Positions 8,370-15,580 of a stretch of DNA of 28,466 nt are shown in pieces (within the stretch, counting starts at the first letter, position 1; the number at the start of each line of letters is the position of its first letter). A model generated the notes under the pieces. The model was not told the DNA's origin and did not search any database. It saw only the letters and a program-made list of their open reading frames with translations. Source of the DNA: an uncultured Anaerolineales bacterium. GTDB lineage: Bacteria; Chloroflexota; Anaerolineae; Anaerolineales; UBA6663. A program made the translations under genes and the position numbers. The stretch lies in NCBI GenBank assembly GCA_937952305.1, contig CALFZO010000157.1, positions 1 to 28,466 on the forward strand, given 5' to 3'.

Positions 8370-9320
8370 CTAGAACACCGGCCGGCCGGGCGCGCGTACG
8401 CGCAGCCGGTAAAGCGCCGACGTGGCCGTGATGAACAGGCTGCGGCCGTCGGCGTCGCCCCAGGTGAAGTTGGCGGCCTGTTCGGGCACGCGGACACGGC
8501 CCAGAGCCTGGCCGTCTGGGCTGAAAACGTGCAGCCCGCCAGGCCCGGCGCAATACAAGTTGCCGCGCGCATCCACCTTCATCCCGTCGGGCACACCCGG
8601 CCCATCGCCGCGCACCTCCGCCCACACCCGTCCGTTGCCCAGCCCGCCCTCCGCCTGCACCGCGAAGACGCGGATGTGACCGCGCGGCGAGTCGTTGACA
8701 AACAACTGCTGCTCATCCAACGAGAAACACAGGCCATTGGGCTGGTCAAAGTCATCGACCAGCCGCGTCAGGGTCAGGCGGACGGGGTCCGCCCGGTAAA
8801 GCCCCTGGCTGGGCTGGGGCTGCGGGCGGGGCACGCCCACGCGCGTCGGCCGCCGGCCAAAATTCGGATCGGTGAAGTACACGGCGCCGTCGGAGCGCAC
8901 CACCACGTCGTTGGGGCTGTTGAGCTCGCGTCCGGCATAGTGCGCGGCGAGGACCGTGAGCGTCCCATCCAACTCGGTGCGGGTGACGCGGCTGGCGGCA
9001 TGCTCACACGTGATCAGCCGGCCCTGGCGGTCATAGGTGTTGCCGTTGGCCATCCGGCTTGGCTGGCGCCACACGCCGAGGCCGTCGACCGGGTGCCAGC
9101 GGTAGAGGCGGTCTCCGGCGATATCGCTGAAGACCAAATCCTGCCGCACGGGGTGCCAGACCGGCCCCTCCACAAACTGGAAGCCGGATGCCAGGCACTC
9201 CAGGTCAGCGGCCGGGTCGAAGAGGTCGAGCAGGCGCGCATCGCGCACCTCCAACTCAAGCCTCTGCGCCGTGACGGTCTCAGGGCCGCCGCGCGGTTCC
9301 GCATCCACTAACCGCAACAT
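8370..9320 (-). CDS. SMP-30/gluconolactonase-family protein
   Basis: Codes for 316 residues of a six-bladed beta-propeller of the SMP-30/gluconolaconase/LRE family. The metal-site motifs are in order: Glu51 in 'FVEGPVW', Asn137 in 'NSPNDVV', Asn196 in 'QPNGLCF' and Asp245 in 'VPDGMKVD'. Family members hydrolyse sugar lactones to aldonic acids using a bound divalent metal, so a lactone made by oxidation of an imported sugar is a reasonable substrate. There is no clear signal peptide; the product is likely cytoplasmic. It follows lacI by 26 bases and should share its transcript. A gluconolactonase activity is plausible but other esters or lactones are possible. Confidence 0.9.
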   Translation of the reverse strand: MLRLVDAEPRGGPETVTAQRLELEVRDARLLDLFDPAADLECLASGFQFVEGPVWHPVRQDLVFSDIAGDRLYRWHPVDGLGVWRQPSRMANGNTYDRQGRLITCEHAASRVTRTELDGTLTVLAAHYAGRELNSPNDVVVRSDGAVYFTDPNFGRRPTRVGVPRPQPQPSQGLYRADPVRLTLTRLVDDFDQPNGLCFSLDEQQLFVNDSPRGHIRVFAVQAEGGLGNGRVWAEVRGDGPGVPDGMKVDARGNLYCAGPGGLHVFSPDGQALGRVRVPEQAANFTWGDADGRSLFITATSALYRLRVRAPGRPVF

Positions 9321-9346
9321 GGGTCAGGCTGCTCGCTTCCCAAGGT

Positions 9347-10351
9347 CTATTCGGCCAGGCGGGCCGAGGTCCGTTTAATCAACTGTCCGGGCAGGAGCTC
9401 CAACACGGGTTCCGCCTGGGGGTTGATGATCCGCTCCACCAGGAGCTTCAGGGTCAACTCGACCATGCGATTGACGGGCTCGCGGATCGTCGTCACGGAA
9501 TAAGCCGGCCAGGCCGCCGTCGGCAGATCGTCGAAGCCGACGATGGAGACGTCTTCGGGTATGCGCAGGCCGCAGTCGTAGCGCGCGGCGTCGATGGCGC
9601 CAAAAGCGACAATATCGCTGACACAAAAGATGGCGTCCGGCCGATCCGGGCGCTGGAGCAAGCGACAGGCGGCCTCGCGGCCGGTCTGATAGGCGTGGTC
9701 GCTCTCCTCGCGCAGCCAATTGGCGTAGCCGCGCTCACGCAGCCGGTCGGAGAAGCCTTTCTCACGGTCGCGGTTGGTCGAGGTGGGGGCGCGGCCGGCG
9801 ATGTGAGCCAGGCGTTTGTGGCCGGCATCCAGCAGCAGATTGGCCACCAGACGGCCGCCCTCGATGTTGTCGCAACACACGGCGCTCACCTTGGCGCCCA
9901 AGGCGTACCGGTTGAAGAGGACCACCGGGGTGCCCTGGCGCTCGCACTGGCTCGCCATCTCAGACGACAGGCTGGCGGAGGTAATGATCAGCGCATCCAC
10001 CCGATACTGCAGGACGAGCGGCAAGATGTCGTCCACTTCTTGATCGGGCTCCACGCTGAAGAGCAAAGTCTGCCGCCCCATCGCCTGCAACCGGCGGGTG
10101 AGTTTTTCGATGATGTAGGGATAGAAGGGGTTACTGATATGGGTGACGATGCCGATGATATTGCTCTGCTGGGTGGTGAGGCTGCGCGCCAGCACGTTGG
10201 GCTGATAGCCCAGTTCCTGGGCGGCCGCCAGGACGCGGGCCCGGGTCGCTTCGGAGACGTGGTTCTCGGCACTGAAAACGCGGGACACAGTGGACTGGGA
10301 GACACCGGCCCGACGAGCAACATCAACCGAAGTGATCGTTTTTGAAGGCAT
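9347..10351 (-). CDS. LacI-family transcriptional regulator
   Basis: Codes for 334 residues, the usual length. The N-terminal helix-turn-helix (about 6-26) reads 'ITSVDVARRAGVSQSTVSRV', with the hinge helix 'NVLARSLTT' near residues 52-60, followed by a periplasmic-binding-protein-like effector domain from 'NIIGIVTHISNPFYPYIIE' on, with 'IFCVSDIVAFGAIDA' and 'VSIVGFDDLPTAAW' typical of the family. It should bind a sugar or sugar-like ligand and control the divergent operons. Three operator-like palindromes lie in the spacer upstream, and one overlaps the start of its own promoter, so autorepression is likely (see 10462-10475). The ribosome site is weak. Confidence 0.95.
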   Translation of the reverse strand: MPSKTITSVDVARRAGVSQSTVSRVFSAENHVSEATRARVLAAAQELGYQPNVLARSLTTQQSNIIGIVTHISNPFYPYIIEKLTRRLQAMGRQTLLFSVEPDQEVDDILPLVLQYRVDALIITSASLSSEMASQCERQGTPVVLFNRYALGAKVSAVCCDNIEGGRLVANLLLDAGHKRLAHIAGRAPTSTNRDREKGFSDRLRERGYANWLREESDHAYQTGREAACRLLQRPDRPDAIFCVSDIVAFGAIDAARYDCGLRIPEDVSIVGFDDLPTAAWPAYSVTTIREPVNRMVELTLKLLVERIINPQAEPVLELLPGQLIKRTSARLAE

Positions 10352-10405
10352 TTATGCTCAGCAGTTGGCCATCGTCACGTCAAATCCAGGGTCTGTGCAC
10401 AAATT

Positions 10406-10419
10406 TGAATGCGCATTCA
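10406..10419. promoter_or_regulatory. LacI-type operator candidate 1 (perfect palindrome)
   Basis: TGAATGCGCATTCA is a perfect 14-bp palindrome with central CpG, the usual architecture of LacI-family operators. It lies in the lacI leader, 55 bases before its ATG. Two close variants occur in the same spacer. Confidence 0.65.
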
Positions 10420-10461
10420 CGCAGTGCACCGCATCCAAGTGCGAATTCGTTGAATACTATA

Positions 10462-10475
10462 TGAATACGGATGCA
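10462..10475. promoter_or_regulatory. LacI-type operator candidate 2, at the lacI transcription start
   Basis: TGAATACGGATGCA; its reverse complement TGCATCCGTATTCA differs from site 3 at a single position. It abuts the -10 box of the lacI promoter and covers the predicted start point, an ideal place for autorepression. Confidence 0.65.
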
Positions 10476-10504
10476 TTATAGGCTGATGATCGCCATTGTG
10501 TCAA
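10475..10504 (-). promoter_or_regulatory. Consensus sigma-70-type promoter for lacI
   Basis: On the minus strand TTGACA (10504-10499) and TATAAT (10480-10475) both match the consensus exactly, with an 18-base spacer. Transcription would start near 10468, about 117 bases before the lacI ATG. The start site falls inside the operator-like site 10462-10475. Confidence 0.75.
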
Positions 10505-10557
10505 TACTTTCCATTCGAAATTCGCCTAGGTATACAACATAAAATAACATCGCTCGA

Positions 10558-10563
10558 TATAAT
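10558..10563 (+). promoter_or_regulatory. Candidate -10 box for the cupin/methyltransferase operon
   Basis: A TATAAT lies 105 bases before the cupin ATG in the AT-rich spacer. No good -35 element sits 16-18 bases upstream (best is CAACAT at 10535-10540), so the promoter would be weak or activator-aided. The operator-like site 10617-10630 would be in the 5' leader. Confidence 0.4.
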
Positions 10564-10616
10564 GTTTAGTTTATGTATTATATGTATTTACACCTAAGAT
10601 ATTGTGTGGTAGTGTC

Positions 10617-10630
10617 TGCATGCGTATTCA
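10617..10630. promoter_or_regulatory. LacI-type operator candidate 3, upstream of cupin operon
   Basis: TGCATGCGTATTCA matches site 1 at 12 of 14 positions and the reverse of site 2 at 13 of 14. It lies 23 bases before the AAGGA ribosome site of the cupin gene and could block elongation or promoter clearance, or loop to sites 1 and 2. Confidence 0.6.
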
Positions 10631-10667
10631 ATTGTCGTTTTCCTGTACCCATAAGGACATAAAACAC

Positions 10668-11303
10668 ATGCCGCACCCTGTCACTTCATCAGATGAGATG
10701 CAGAAACGGATTGTGCGTTTTGCGGAACTCAGGGATCGCGGCACGCCGCTTATGTTCATTGACAGCATCCTGCCTCGTCACTACCGCATGAACTTCGCCG
10801 TGGTCGGCGACACAGCCAGCGAAAACCCAGACTTCCGACCCTACCTCACCCAGCCGCACAAGTTCCAGATCGGCATGGTCAATGCGCCGCCCAACTGTGG
10901 GCCGGCCTACCACACCCACGATTACATCGAGTTGTTCGTCGTCCTGACCGGACGTTGGCGCTACTACTGGGGCAACAGCCCGGAAGGCGTGCCCGATGGC
11001 GAAGCCTTTCTGGACATGTGGGACATGATCTCGCTGCCGCCCGGCCTGTGGCGCGGCTTCGAGAACGTCAGCGCTGAACCCGCCTGGCTGCTGGCCGTGC
11101 TGGAACCTCACGAGGTCTTCGCGGGCAAGGACCCCTATTGGGCGCCGCAGGTGACCCGCCAGGCGGCTCAATACGGTTTTCAGGCCGATGAGTTCGGCAA
11201 GATGATCAAGCCCGCCAATTATGAAACGCTGCGCCAACAGGTCGCGGCCGAGTTGCTCCCCGGCGTTCACGCTCCCATCACCTTTTCCACACCGGTCCGA
11301 TGA
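10668..11303 (+). CDS. Cupin-domain protein
   Basis: Codes for 211 residues from the ATG at 10668, preceded by AAGGA ten bases upstream; an earlier in-frame ATG at 10602 would place the start in the AT-rich promoter zone and across operator site 3. A single cupin barrel spans about 65-150, with the metal-type motif His82-x-His84-x3-Glu88 in 'AYHTHDYIELFVVLTGRWRY'. The second cupin motif 'SLPPGLWRGFEN' has Arg where the usual histidine stands. Cupins of this type bind or isomerise small carbohydrates or acids; no specific reaction can be assigned. It is the first gene of the rightward operon and overlaps the next start by ATGA. Confidence 0.85.
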   Translation: MPHPVTSSDEMQKRIVRFAELRDRGTPLMFIDSILPRHYRMNFAVVGDTASENPDFRPYLTQPHKFQIGMVNAPPNCGPAYHTHDYIELFVVLTGRWRYYWGNSPEGVPDGEAFLDMWDMISLPPGLWRGFENVSAEPAWLLAVLEPHEVFAGKDPYWAPQVTRQAAQYGFQADEFGKMIKPANYETLRQQVAAELLPGVHAPITFSTPVR

Positions 11304-12244
11304 ATACCCGTCTCACCTCCCCAACCCAGGCCGTCCTGATCGGGCCCGATCAGCCTTTCATCATCATCGGCGAGCGCATCAACCCCACGGGGCGCAAGCT
11401 GCTGGCGGCCGAAATGGCGGCCGGCAACTTTGAGCGGGTGCGCAAGGATGCCCTGGCGCAGGTGGCCGCCGGCGCCCAAATGCTGGACGTCAACGCCGGC
11501 GTGGCGCTGGCCGACGAGCCGGCCTTGTTGGCCGAAGCGGTGCGCGTGGTCCAGTCGGTGACGGCCGTGCCGCTCAGCCTGGACTCGTCCGTCGTCGCCG
11601 CCTTGGCGGCCGGGCTGGCCGCTTATCAAGGCAAAGCCCTGGTCAACTCGGTCACCGGCGAAGACGAGCGCCTGGACACCGTCTTGCCCCTCGTCGCCCA
11701 GCACGGCGCCGCCGTCATCGGCGTCGCCAACGACGAAACCGGCATCAGCGAAGACCCGGCCGTGCGCTTTGCCGTCGCCCAGAAAATTGTGGCCCGGGCC
11801 GAGTCGTTCGGCATCCCGCGCGCCGACGTGCTGATCGACCCGCTCGCCATGCCCATCGGCGCCGTGCGCTACGCTGGCGCCGCCCTGCTTACCCTGGTCC
11901 GCCGCCTGCACGAGGAGTTGGGCGTCAACACCTGCTGCGGCGCCTCTAATATCTCGTTCGGCCTGCCGGACCGCGCCGGCCTGAACGCGGCCTTCGCGGC
12001 CATGGCGATCGGAGCCGGCCTGACGTCGGCCATCATCAACCCCCTGGAGCCGGACGTGCGCCGCTCCATCCAAGCCGCCGACGCGTTGCTGGGCCACGAC
12101 GAAAATTGCGCCCGCTGGATCGCGGCCGCCCGCGAACGGGTCGCCGCCCAGCCCGCCGCGCCGGCTTCGGCCCAGGCCGCGGCGCCGGCGGCCGCTCCCG
12201 CCCCCCGCAGCCGGCCGCGGCCCCGCCCGGGCAGCGCCGGCTAG
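11300..12244 (+). CDS. Methyltetrahydrofolate:corrinoid methyltransferase-like protein (MeTr/MtvA family)
   Basis: Codes for 314 residues of the pterin-binding TIM-barrel family. Signatures are 'IIGERINPTGRKLLAAEMAA' (about 22-41), 'GAQMLDVNAG' (58-67), 'LVNSVTGEDER', 'VIGVANDETGI' and 'CCGASNISFGLPDR', all shared by MeTr of the acetyl-CoA pathway and by the THF-side component of O-demethylases. The expected role is transfer of a methyl group between a cob(I)alamin/methylcob(III)alamin protein and tetrahydrofolate. Next to a UroD-type methyltransferase and a corrinoid protein it most resembles MtvA. It starts within the cupin stop (ATGA). From about residue 275 there is an Ala/Pro tail ending in 'RSRPRPRPGSAG' that the second copy (23185-24066) lacks. 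Confidence 0.88.
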   Translation: MNTRLTSPTQAVLIGPDQPFIIIGERINPTGRKLLAAEMAAGNFERVRKDALAQVAAGAQMLDVNAGVALADEPALLAEAVRVVQSVTAVPLSLDSSVVAALAAGLAAYQGKALVNSVTGEDERLDTVLPLVAQHGAAVIGVANDETGISEDPAVRFAVAQKIVARAESFGIPRADVLIDPLAMPIGAVRYAGAALLTLVRRLHEELGVNTCCGASNISFGLPDRAGLNAAFAAMAIGAGLTSAIINPLEPDVRRSIQAADALLGHDENCARWIAAARERVAAQPAAPASAQAAAPAAAPAPRSRPRPRPGSAG

Positions 12245-12264
12245 ACGCCAGACAAGGACAGCTT

Positions 12265-13497
12265 ATGAACCCGCGCGAGCGCTTCCACGCCGTCGTCAAC
12301 CACCGTGAGCCGGACCGGGTGCCCATCGATTGGGGCCGCCACGTCGGCTCGATCCACCGCAACGGCTACGCCAAATTAGCCGCCTACCTGGGCGACCCCG
12401 ACCTCCAGAACAAGGACGTCATCTTGGACCGCATGGTGCAGAACGTGGTCCTGGACGAGAAACTGCTCCAGCGCTTCCACGTGGATTTCCGCTGGCTCTC
12501 ACCCCACTGGGTGGGCGTGCGCGAGGTGCCCGGCCAGGACGCCTACATTGATATGTGGGGCATCACCTGGACCTATATGCTCAACGCCTACAGCCTGACC
12601 GGCTCGCCGCTGCGCAACATCACCACGCTGGCGGAGCTGGAGCGCCACCCCTGGCCGGATCCCTACAACCCCGCCATCTTCACGGGCCTGCGCGCGATCG
12701 CCCGCCACTGGCATGAGAACAGCGACTACGTCGTGGTGGCGGACAGTATCAAGGGCGGCCTGTTGACCAAGGCGCTCCAGATCCGCGGCTACGAAGCGTT
12801 CTTCGCCGACTTGGCCCTCAACCAACCCTTCGCCGAAGCCCTGCTCGACAAACTGCTCTGGCTGTACAAAGAGATGTGGACGAGCTACCTCAAAGAGGTC
12901 GGGCCGTACGTGCAGCTGGTGTACTTCACCGACGACATCGGCGCGCAGAACTCGATGATGATCTCGCCCGACACCTTCCGCACACTCATCAAGCCGCGCC
13001 TGAAGAGCCTGATCGACCACATCAAGGGCCAGGCCGACGTCAAGTTCATGTACCACACCGACGGCTCGGTCGTGCCGGTGCTGGGCGACTTCGCCGACAT
13101 GGGCGTGGACATCCTCAACCCGATCCAGACTTCGGCCATGGGCATGGATACGTACATGATGAAGGAGACCTACGGCGACCGCCTGTGCTTCCACGGCGCC
13201 GTGGACGTCCAGCAGATGCTGCCGTTCAGCACGCCGGCGCAGGTGAAGTACGACGTGGCCAAGCGCATCTGGGACCTGGGCCGCGGCGGCGGCTTCATCC
13301 TCTCGTCCTGTCACGATGTGGGCGAGGATGTGCCGCCCGAGAACGTGCTCGCCATGTTCGAAGCCGCGCGCGAATACGGCCAATACCCGCTGAAACTTGA
13401 GGGCGTCCTCAAGCCCGAACACCTGCGCCCTGTCGTCCCGGAACCGGCCGCCGCGGCCGCCGAGCCTCAGCGCGCCCGCCCGCGGCCCCGCCGCTGA
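12265..13497 (+). CDS. UroD-family corrinoid methyltransferase (MtvB-like)
   Basis: Codes for 410 residues from the ATG at 12265, with AAGGA upstream; the open frame extends further back but only through the end of the previous gene. The start 'MNPRERFHAVVNHREPDRVP' is the standard opening of the UroD/MtaA superfamily. Candidate metal or active-site residues are His264-x-Asp266 in 'FMYHTDGSV', 'CFHGAVDVQ' near 308-316, and Cys349-His350 in 'LSSCHDVGEDVPPENVL'. True heme-pathway UroD is about 350 residues and is not found between methyltransferase genes. The expected reaction is demethylation of a methylated (probably O-methyl) substrate with transfer to the adjacent corrinoid protein. The C-terminus has an Ala-rich tail ending in 'RARPRPRR'. 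The substrate is unknown. Confidence 0.87.
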   Translation: MNPRERFHAVVNHREPDRVPIDWGRHVGSIHRNGYAKLAAYLGDPDLQNKDVILDRMVQNVVLDEKLLQRFHVDFRWLSPHWVGVREVPGQDAYIDMWGITWTYMLNAYSLTGSPLRNITTLAELERHPWPDPYNPAIFTGLRAIARHWHENSDYVVVADSIKGGLLTKALQIRGYEAFFADLALNQPFAEALLDKLLWLYKEMWTSYLKEVGPYVQLVYFTDDIGAQNSMMISPDTFRTLIKPRLKSLIDHIKGQADVKFMYHTDGSVVPVLGDFADMGVDILNPIQTSAMGMDTYMMKETYGDRLCFHGAVDVQQMLPFSTPAQVKYDVAKRIWDLGRGGGFILSSCHDVGEDVPPENVLAMFEAAREYGQYPLKLEGVLKPEHLRPVVPEPAAAAAEPQRARPRPRR

Positions 13498-13517
13498 CCT
13501 GTTTTAGGAGCGCATTC

Positions 13518-14174
13518 ATGTCCGAACGTCGCGAAGAACTGCTCGATGAGCTTTACAACCACACCCTCAACGGCGAGGCTGAACCAGTCGTCGCGCTGAC
13601 CCACGAGGCCCTGGCGCTGGGCATCCCGGCCGTCGAAGTCCTGTTTGACGGCCTGATCCCGGCGCTGGAAGAAGTGGGCCGGCTGTTCGAGGAAGGCACG
13701 TATTTTGTGCCGGAGATGATCATCGCCGCCAAAGCCATGCGCGCCGCCATGACCATCTTGCAGCCCCTCATCGCCCAGACCGGGGCCAAGCCGCTCGGCG
13801 TCTTCGTGATGGGCACCGTCAAGGGTGACATCCACGACATCGGCAAAGACCTGTGCAACATCATGCTGGAGGGCGCCGGCTTCAAAGTCATCGACATCGG
13901 CGTCAACGTGGCGCCGGAAGCCTTTGCCAATGCCATCCGCACCCATCACCCGGACGCCCTCGGGATGAGCGCCTTCCTCACCACCACCATGCCGATGTTC
14001 AAGGTCAATATCGACTACCTGACTAGCCTCGGCCTGCGTGACCAGACACTGATCTACGTGGGTGGGGCCCCGGTGACAGCTGAATACGCCCAGAAAGCGG
14101 GCGCCGACGGCTATGCGCCCAACGGCAGCGCCCTGGTGCGGGACCTGAAAGCCCGCTTGAAGATCACGGCTTAG
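13518..14174 (+). CDS. Corrinoid (B12-binding) methyl-carrier protein, MtaC/MtvC type
   Basis: Codes for 218 residues, the normal length of stand-alone corrinoid proteins. An N-terminal helical cap (about 1-88, including 'LIPALEEVGRLFEEGTYFVP') precedes the Rossmann B12-binding domain (about 92-215). The base-off/His-on signature Asp104-x-His106-x2-Gly109 is present in 'GTVKGDIHDIGKDL', with Ser151-x2-Leu154 in 'GMSAFLTTTM' and the later Gly-Gly at 182-183. The protein should carry the methyl group between the UroD-type enzyme encoded just upstream and a MeTr-type enzyme. Accidental oxidation to Co(II) would need reactivation by a RACo protein; one is encoded at 21314-23167. It is the only corrinoid protein gene in the window. 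Confidence 0.95.
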   Translation: MSERREELLDELYNHTLNGEAEPVVALTHEALALGIPAVEVLFDGLIPALEEVGRLFEEGTYFVPEMIIAAKAMRAAMTILQPLIAQTGAKPLGVFVMGTVKGDIHDIGKDLCNIMLEGAGFKVIDIGVNVAPEAFANAIRTHHPDALGMSAFLTTTMPMFKVNIDYLTSLGLRDQTLIYVGGAPVTAEYAQKAGADGYAPNGSALVRDLKARLKITA

Positions 14175-14183
14175 GACCCGCCG

Positions 14184-14600
14184 ATGCTTGAGGTTCAGGG
14201 TCTGCATCACGTCAGCTTGATCGTCCGCGACGTGGCCGCGTCGCGGCGCTTCTTCTGCGAAGTCCTGGGCATGGAGGCCGTGCCCACGCCCGCCAACTTC
14301 ACCTTCACCGTCGCCTGGGTGCGCCGGGGGCGGGCTGAACTGCACCTGGTCCAGGCCTCTGACGCCGTGCAGGCGCCGGGTGACCGCGAGATCCAGCCGC
14401 GCCCCGACCGGGATGCCACCTTCGCCCGGCACGTCTGCCTGCAGATCAACAGCGTCGCGGCGCTGCTCGAGCGGCTGCGCGCCCATCAGGTACCGATCGT
14501 GGCCGGCCCGCGGCCGCGCGGCGACGGCCCCACCCAGACCTATATCCATGATTTGGATGGTCACCTGATTGAATTGGTCTGCCTTAATCCGGACCAGTAG
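14184..14600 (+). CDS. VOC-family (glyoxalase/bleomycin-resistance fold) protein
   Basis: Codes for 138 residues with paired beta-alpha-beta-beta-beta modules. It opens 'GLHHVSLIVRDVAASRRFF' and closes 'YIHDLDGHLIELVCLNP'. Candidate metal ligands are His8 or His9, Glu52 or His54 in 'AELHLV', His83 and Glu130, so a metal-dependent lyase, epimerase or isomerase is plausible. It begins nine bases after the corrinoid gene and is surely in the same operon. Substrate unknown; a role on the demethylated product is a guess from context. The 78 bases after it hold a GC-rich spacer and the next ribosome site. Confidence 0.85.
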   Translation: MLEVQGLHHVSLIVRDVAASRRFFCEVLGMEAVPTPANFTFTVAWVRRGRAELHLVQASDAVQAPGDREIQPRPDRDATFARHVCLQINSVAALLERLRAHQVPIVAGPRPRGDGPTQTYIHDLDGHLIELVCLNPDQ

Positions 14601-14678
14601 GCCGCCGAGACTCCGAGCCCCGGAGCCATCCCGGCCGCCCCGCGCCGCGGCGGTCCAGCGGCATAAGTGAGGCCTCGC

Positions 14679-15575
14679 ATGAGTGAGCCTATCACCCGGA
14701 TCGGTTTTGTCGGGCTGGGCCGCATGGGCCAGCCGATGGCCCGCAACTTGTTGCGGGCCGGTTTTGCACTCCAGGTCTTCGATACCGTTCCGGACCGGAT
14801 CGCGGCCCTGACCGCCCAGGGCGCCGCCCAGGCCGGCTCGCCGGCGGAGGCCGCCGCCGACGCGGACCTGATCATCTCGATGATCCTGGACGACGCGGTG
14901 CTGGAGGCGGTGGCGCTGGCCCCGGACGGCGTCTTGCGCGGCGCGCGGGCCGGCGCCATTTTCGCGGATATGAGCACGGTCTCGGCCGCCATCTCCGCCC
15001 GCGTCGCCGAAGCCGCCGAGCCGGCCGGCATCGCCTTCCTCCGCGCCAAGGTCTCGGGCAGCGTCAAGCCGGCCACGGACGGCACCCTGACAATCTTCGC
15101 CTCCGGTCCGCCCGCAGCCTACGAACAGTGCCAGGCGGTGTTCCGCGCCCTCGGCCAGCGCGCCTATTACGTCGGCGCCGGTGAGGAGGCCATCTACCTC
15201 AAGCTGGTGCACAGCCTGATGGTGGGCCTTACGGCCGGACTGGTGGGCGAGGCCCTGACCTTCGGCGAACGCGGCGGCGTCGATTGGCGCCAGATGATCG
15301 ACGTGCTGAACCACAGCGCCTTGAGCTCCCCGCTGTTCAACTATAAGGCGCCGCTGCTGGAGGCCCGCGACTACGCCCACCCGCAGTCCACCGTGGATGT
15401 AGCCGCCAAGGATATCGACCTGGCCCTGGCTGACGCCAAGCGGCTCAACATCCCTCTGCCCCTGACCGCCGTGACGCGCGAGTTGTTCCGGTCCATGCAG
15501 GCGCGGGGCGAGGGCGGGCAGGATTTCATCGGCCTCGTCAAGGTCTTCGAGTCCCTGGCCGGACTGGAGCCGTAA
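14679..15575 (+). CDS. 3-Hydroxyisobutyrate dehydrogenase-like beta-hydroxyacid dehydrogenase
   Basis: Codes for 298 residues, the standard length, from the ATG at 14679 behind GTGAGG; an ATG at 14667 would add four residues. The N-terminal dinucleotide motif is 'IGFVGLGRMGQPMARNLL'. The substrate loop reads 'KVSGSVKPATDGTL' rather than the usual 'PVSGG...A..G.L'. The catalytic lysine is Lys175 in 'AIYLKLVHSLMVG'. In the family an Asn four residues after the lysine is conserved; here it is Ser179, so the substrate set may differ. Members oxidise 3-hydroxyacids such as 3-hydroxyisobutyrate, tartronate semialdehyde or sulfolactaldehyde with NAD(P). Which applies here is not determinable. Confidence 0.88.
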   Translation: MSEPITRIGFVGLGRMGQPMARNLLRAGFALQVFDTVPDRIAALTAQGAAQAGSPAEAAADADLIISMILDDAVLEAVALAPDGVLRGARAGAIFADMSTVSAAISARVAEAAEPAGIAFLRAKVSGSVKPATDGTLTIFASGPPAAYEQCQAVFRALGQRAYYVGAGEEAIYLKLVHSLMVGLTAGLVGEALTFGERGGVDWRQMIDVLNHSALSSPLFNYKAPLLEARDYAHPQSTVDVAAKDIDLALADAKRLNIPLPLTAVTRELFRSMQARGEGGQDFIGLVKVFESLAGLEP

Positions 15576-15580
15576 CCGCC

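Larger units (their letters stand above)
10352..10667. promoter_or_regulatory. AT-rich divergent control region between lacI and the cupin operon
   Basis: This 316-base stretch holds no credible gene. It is strikingly AT-rich compared with the rest of the window, especially 10500-10610. It contains a consensus promoter toward lacI, a TATAAT toward the cupin gene, and three related 14-bp near-palindromes with a central CpG that look like LacI-family operators. All are listed separately. Confidence 0.8.

Noticed and set aside
11300..12244. Dihydropteroate synthase (folP)
   Set aside because: Same fold, but the motifs 'GERINPTG' and 'CGASNISFGLPDR' are those of MeTr-type methyltransferases and the neighbours are corrinoid genes.
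12265..13497. Heme-pathway uroporphyrinogen decarboxylase (hemE)
   Set aside because: Family resemblance is real but the gene lies between MeTr and corrinoid-protein genes, the length is about 410 residues, and metal-type residues suit a methyltransferase; no heme genes are nearby.
13467..15380. 637-codon minus-strand frame opposite the corrinoid, VOC and HIBDH genes
   Set aside because: The plus-strand genes have unambiguous motifs and ribosome sites; the reverse frame is low-complexity shadow sequence.
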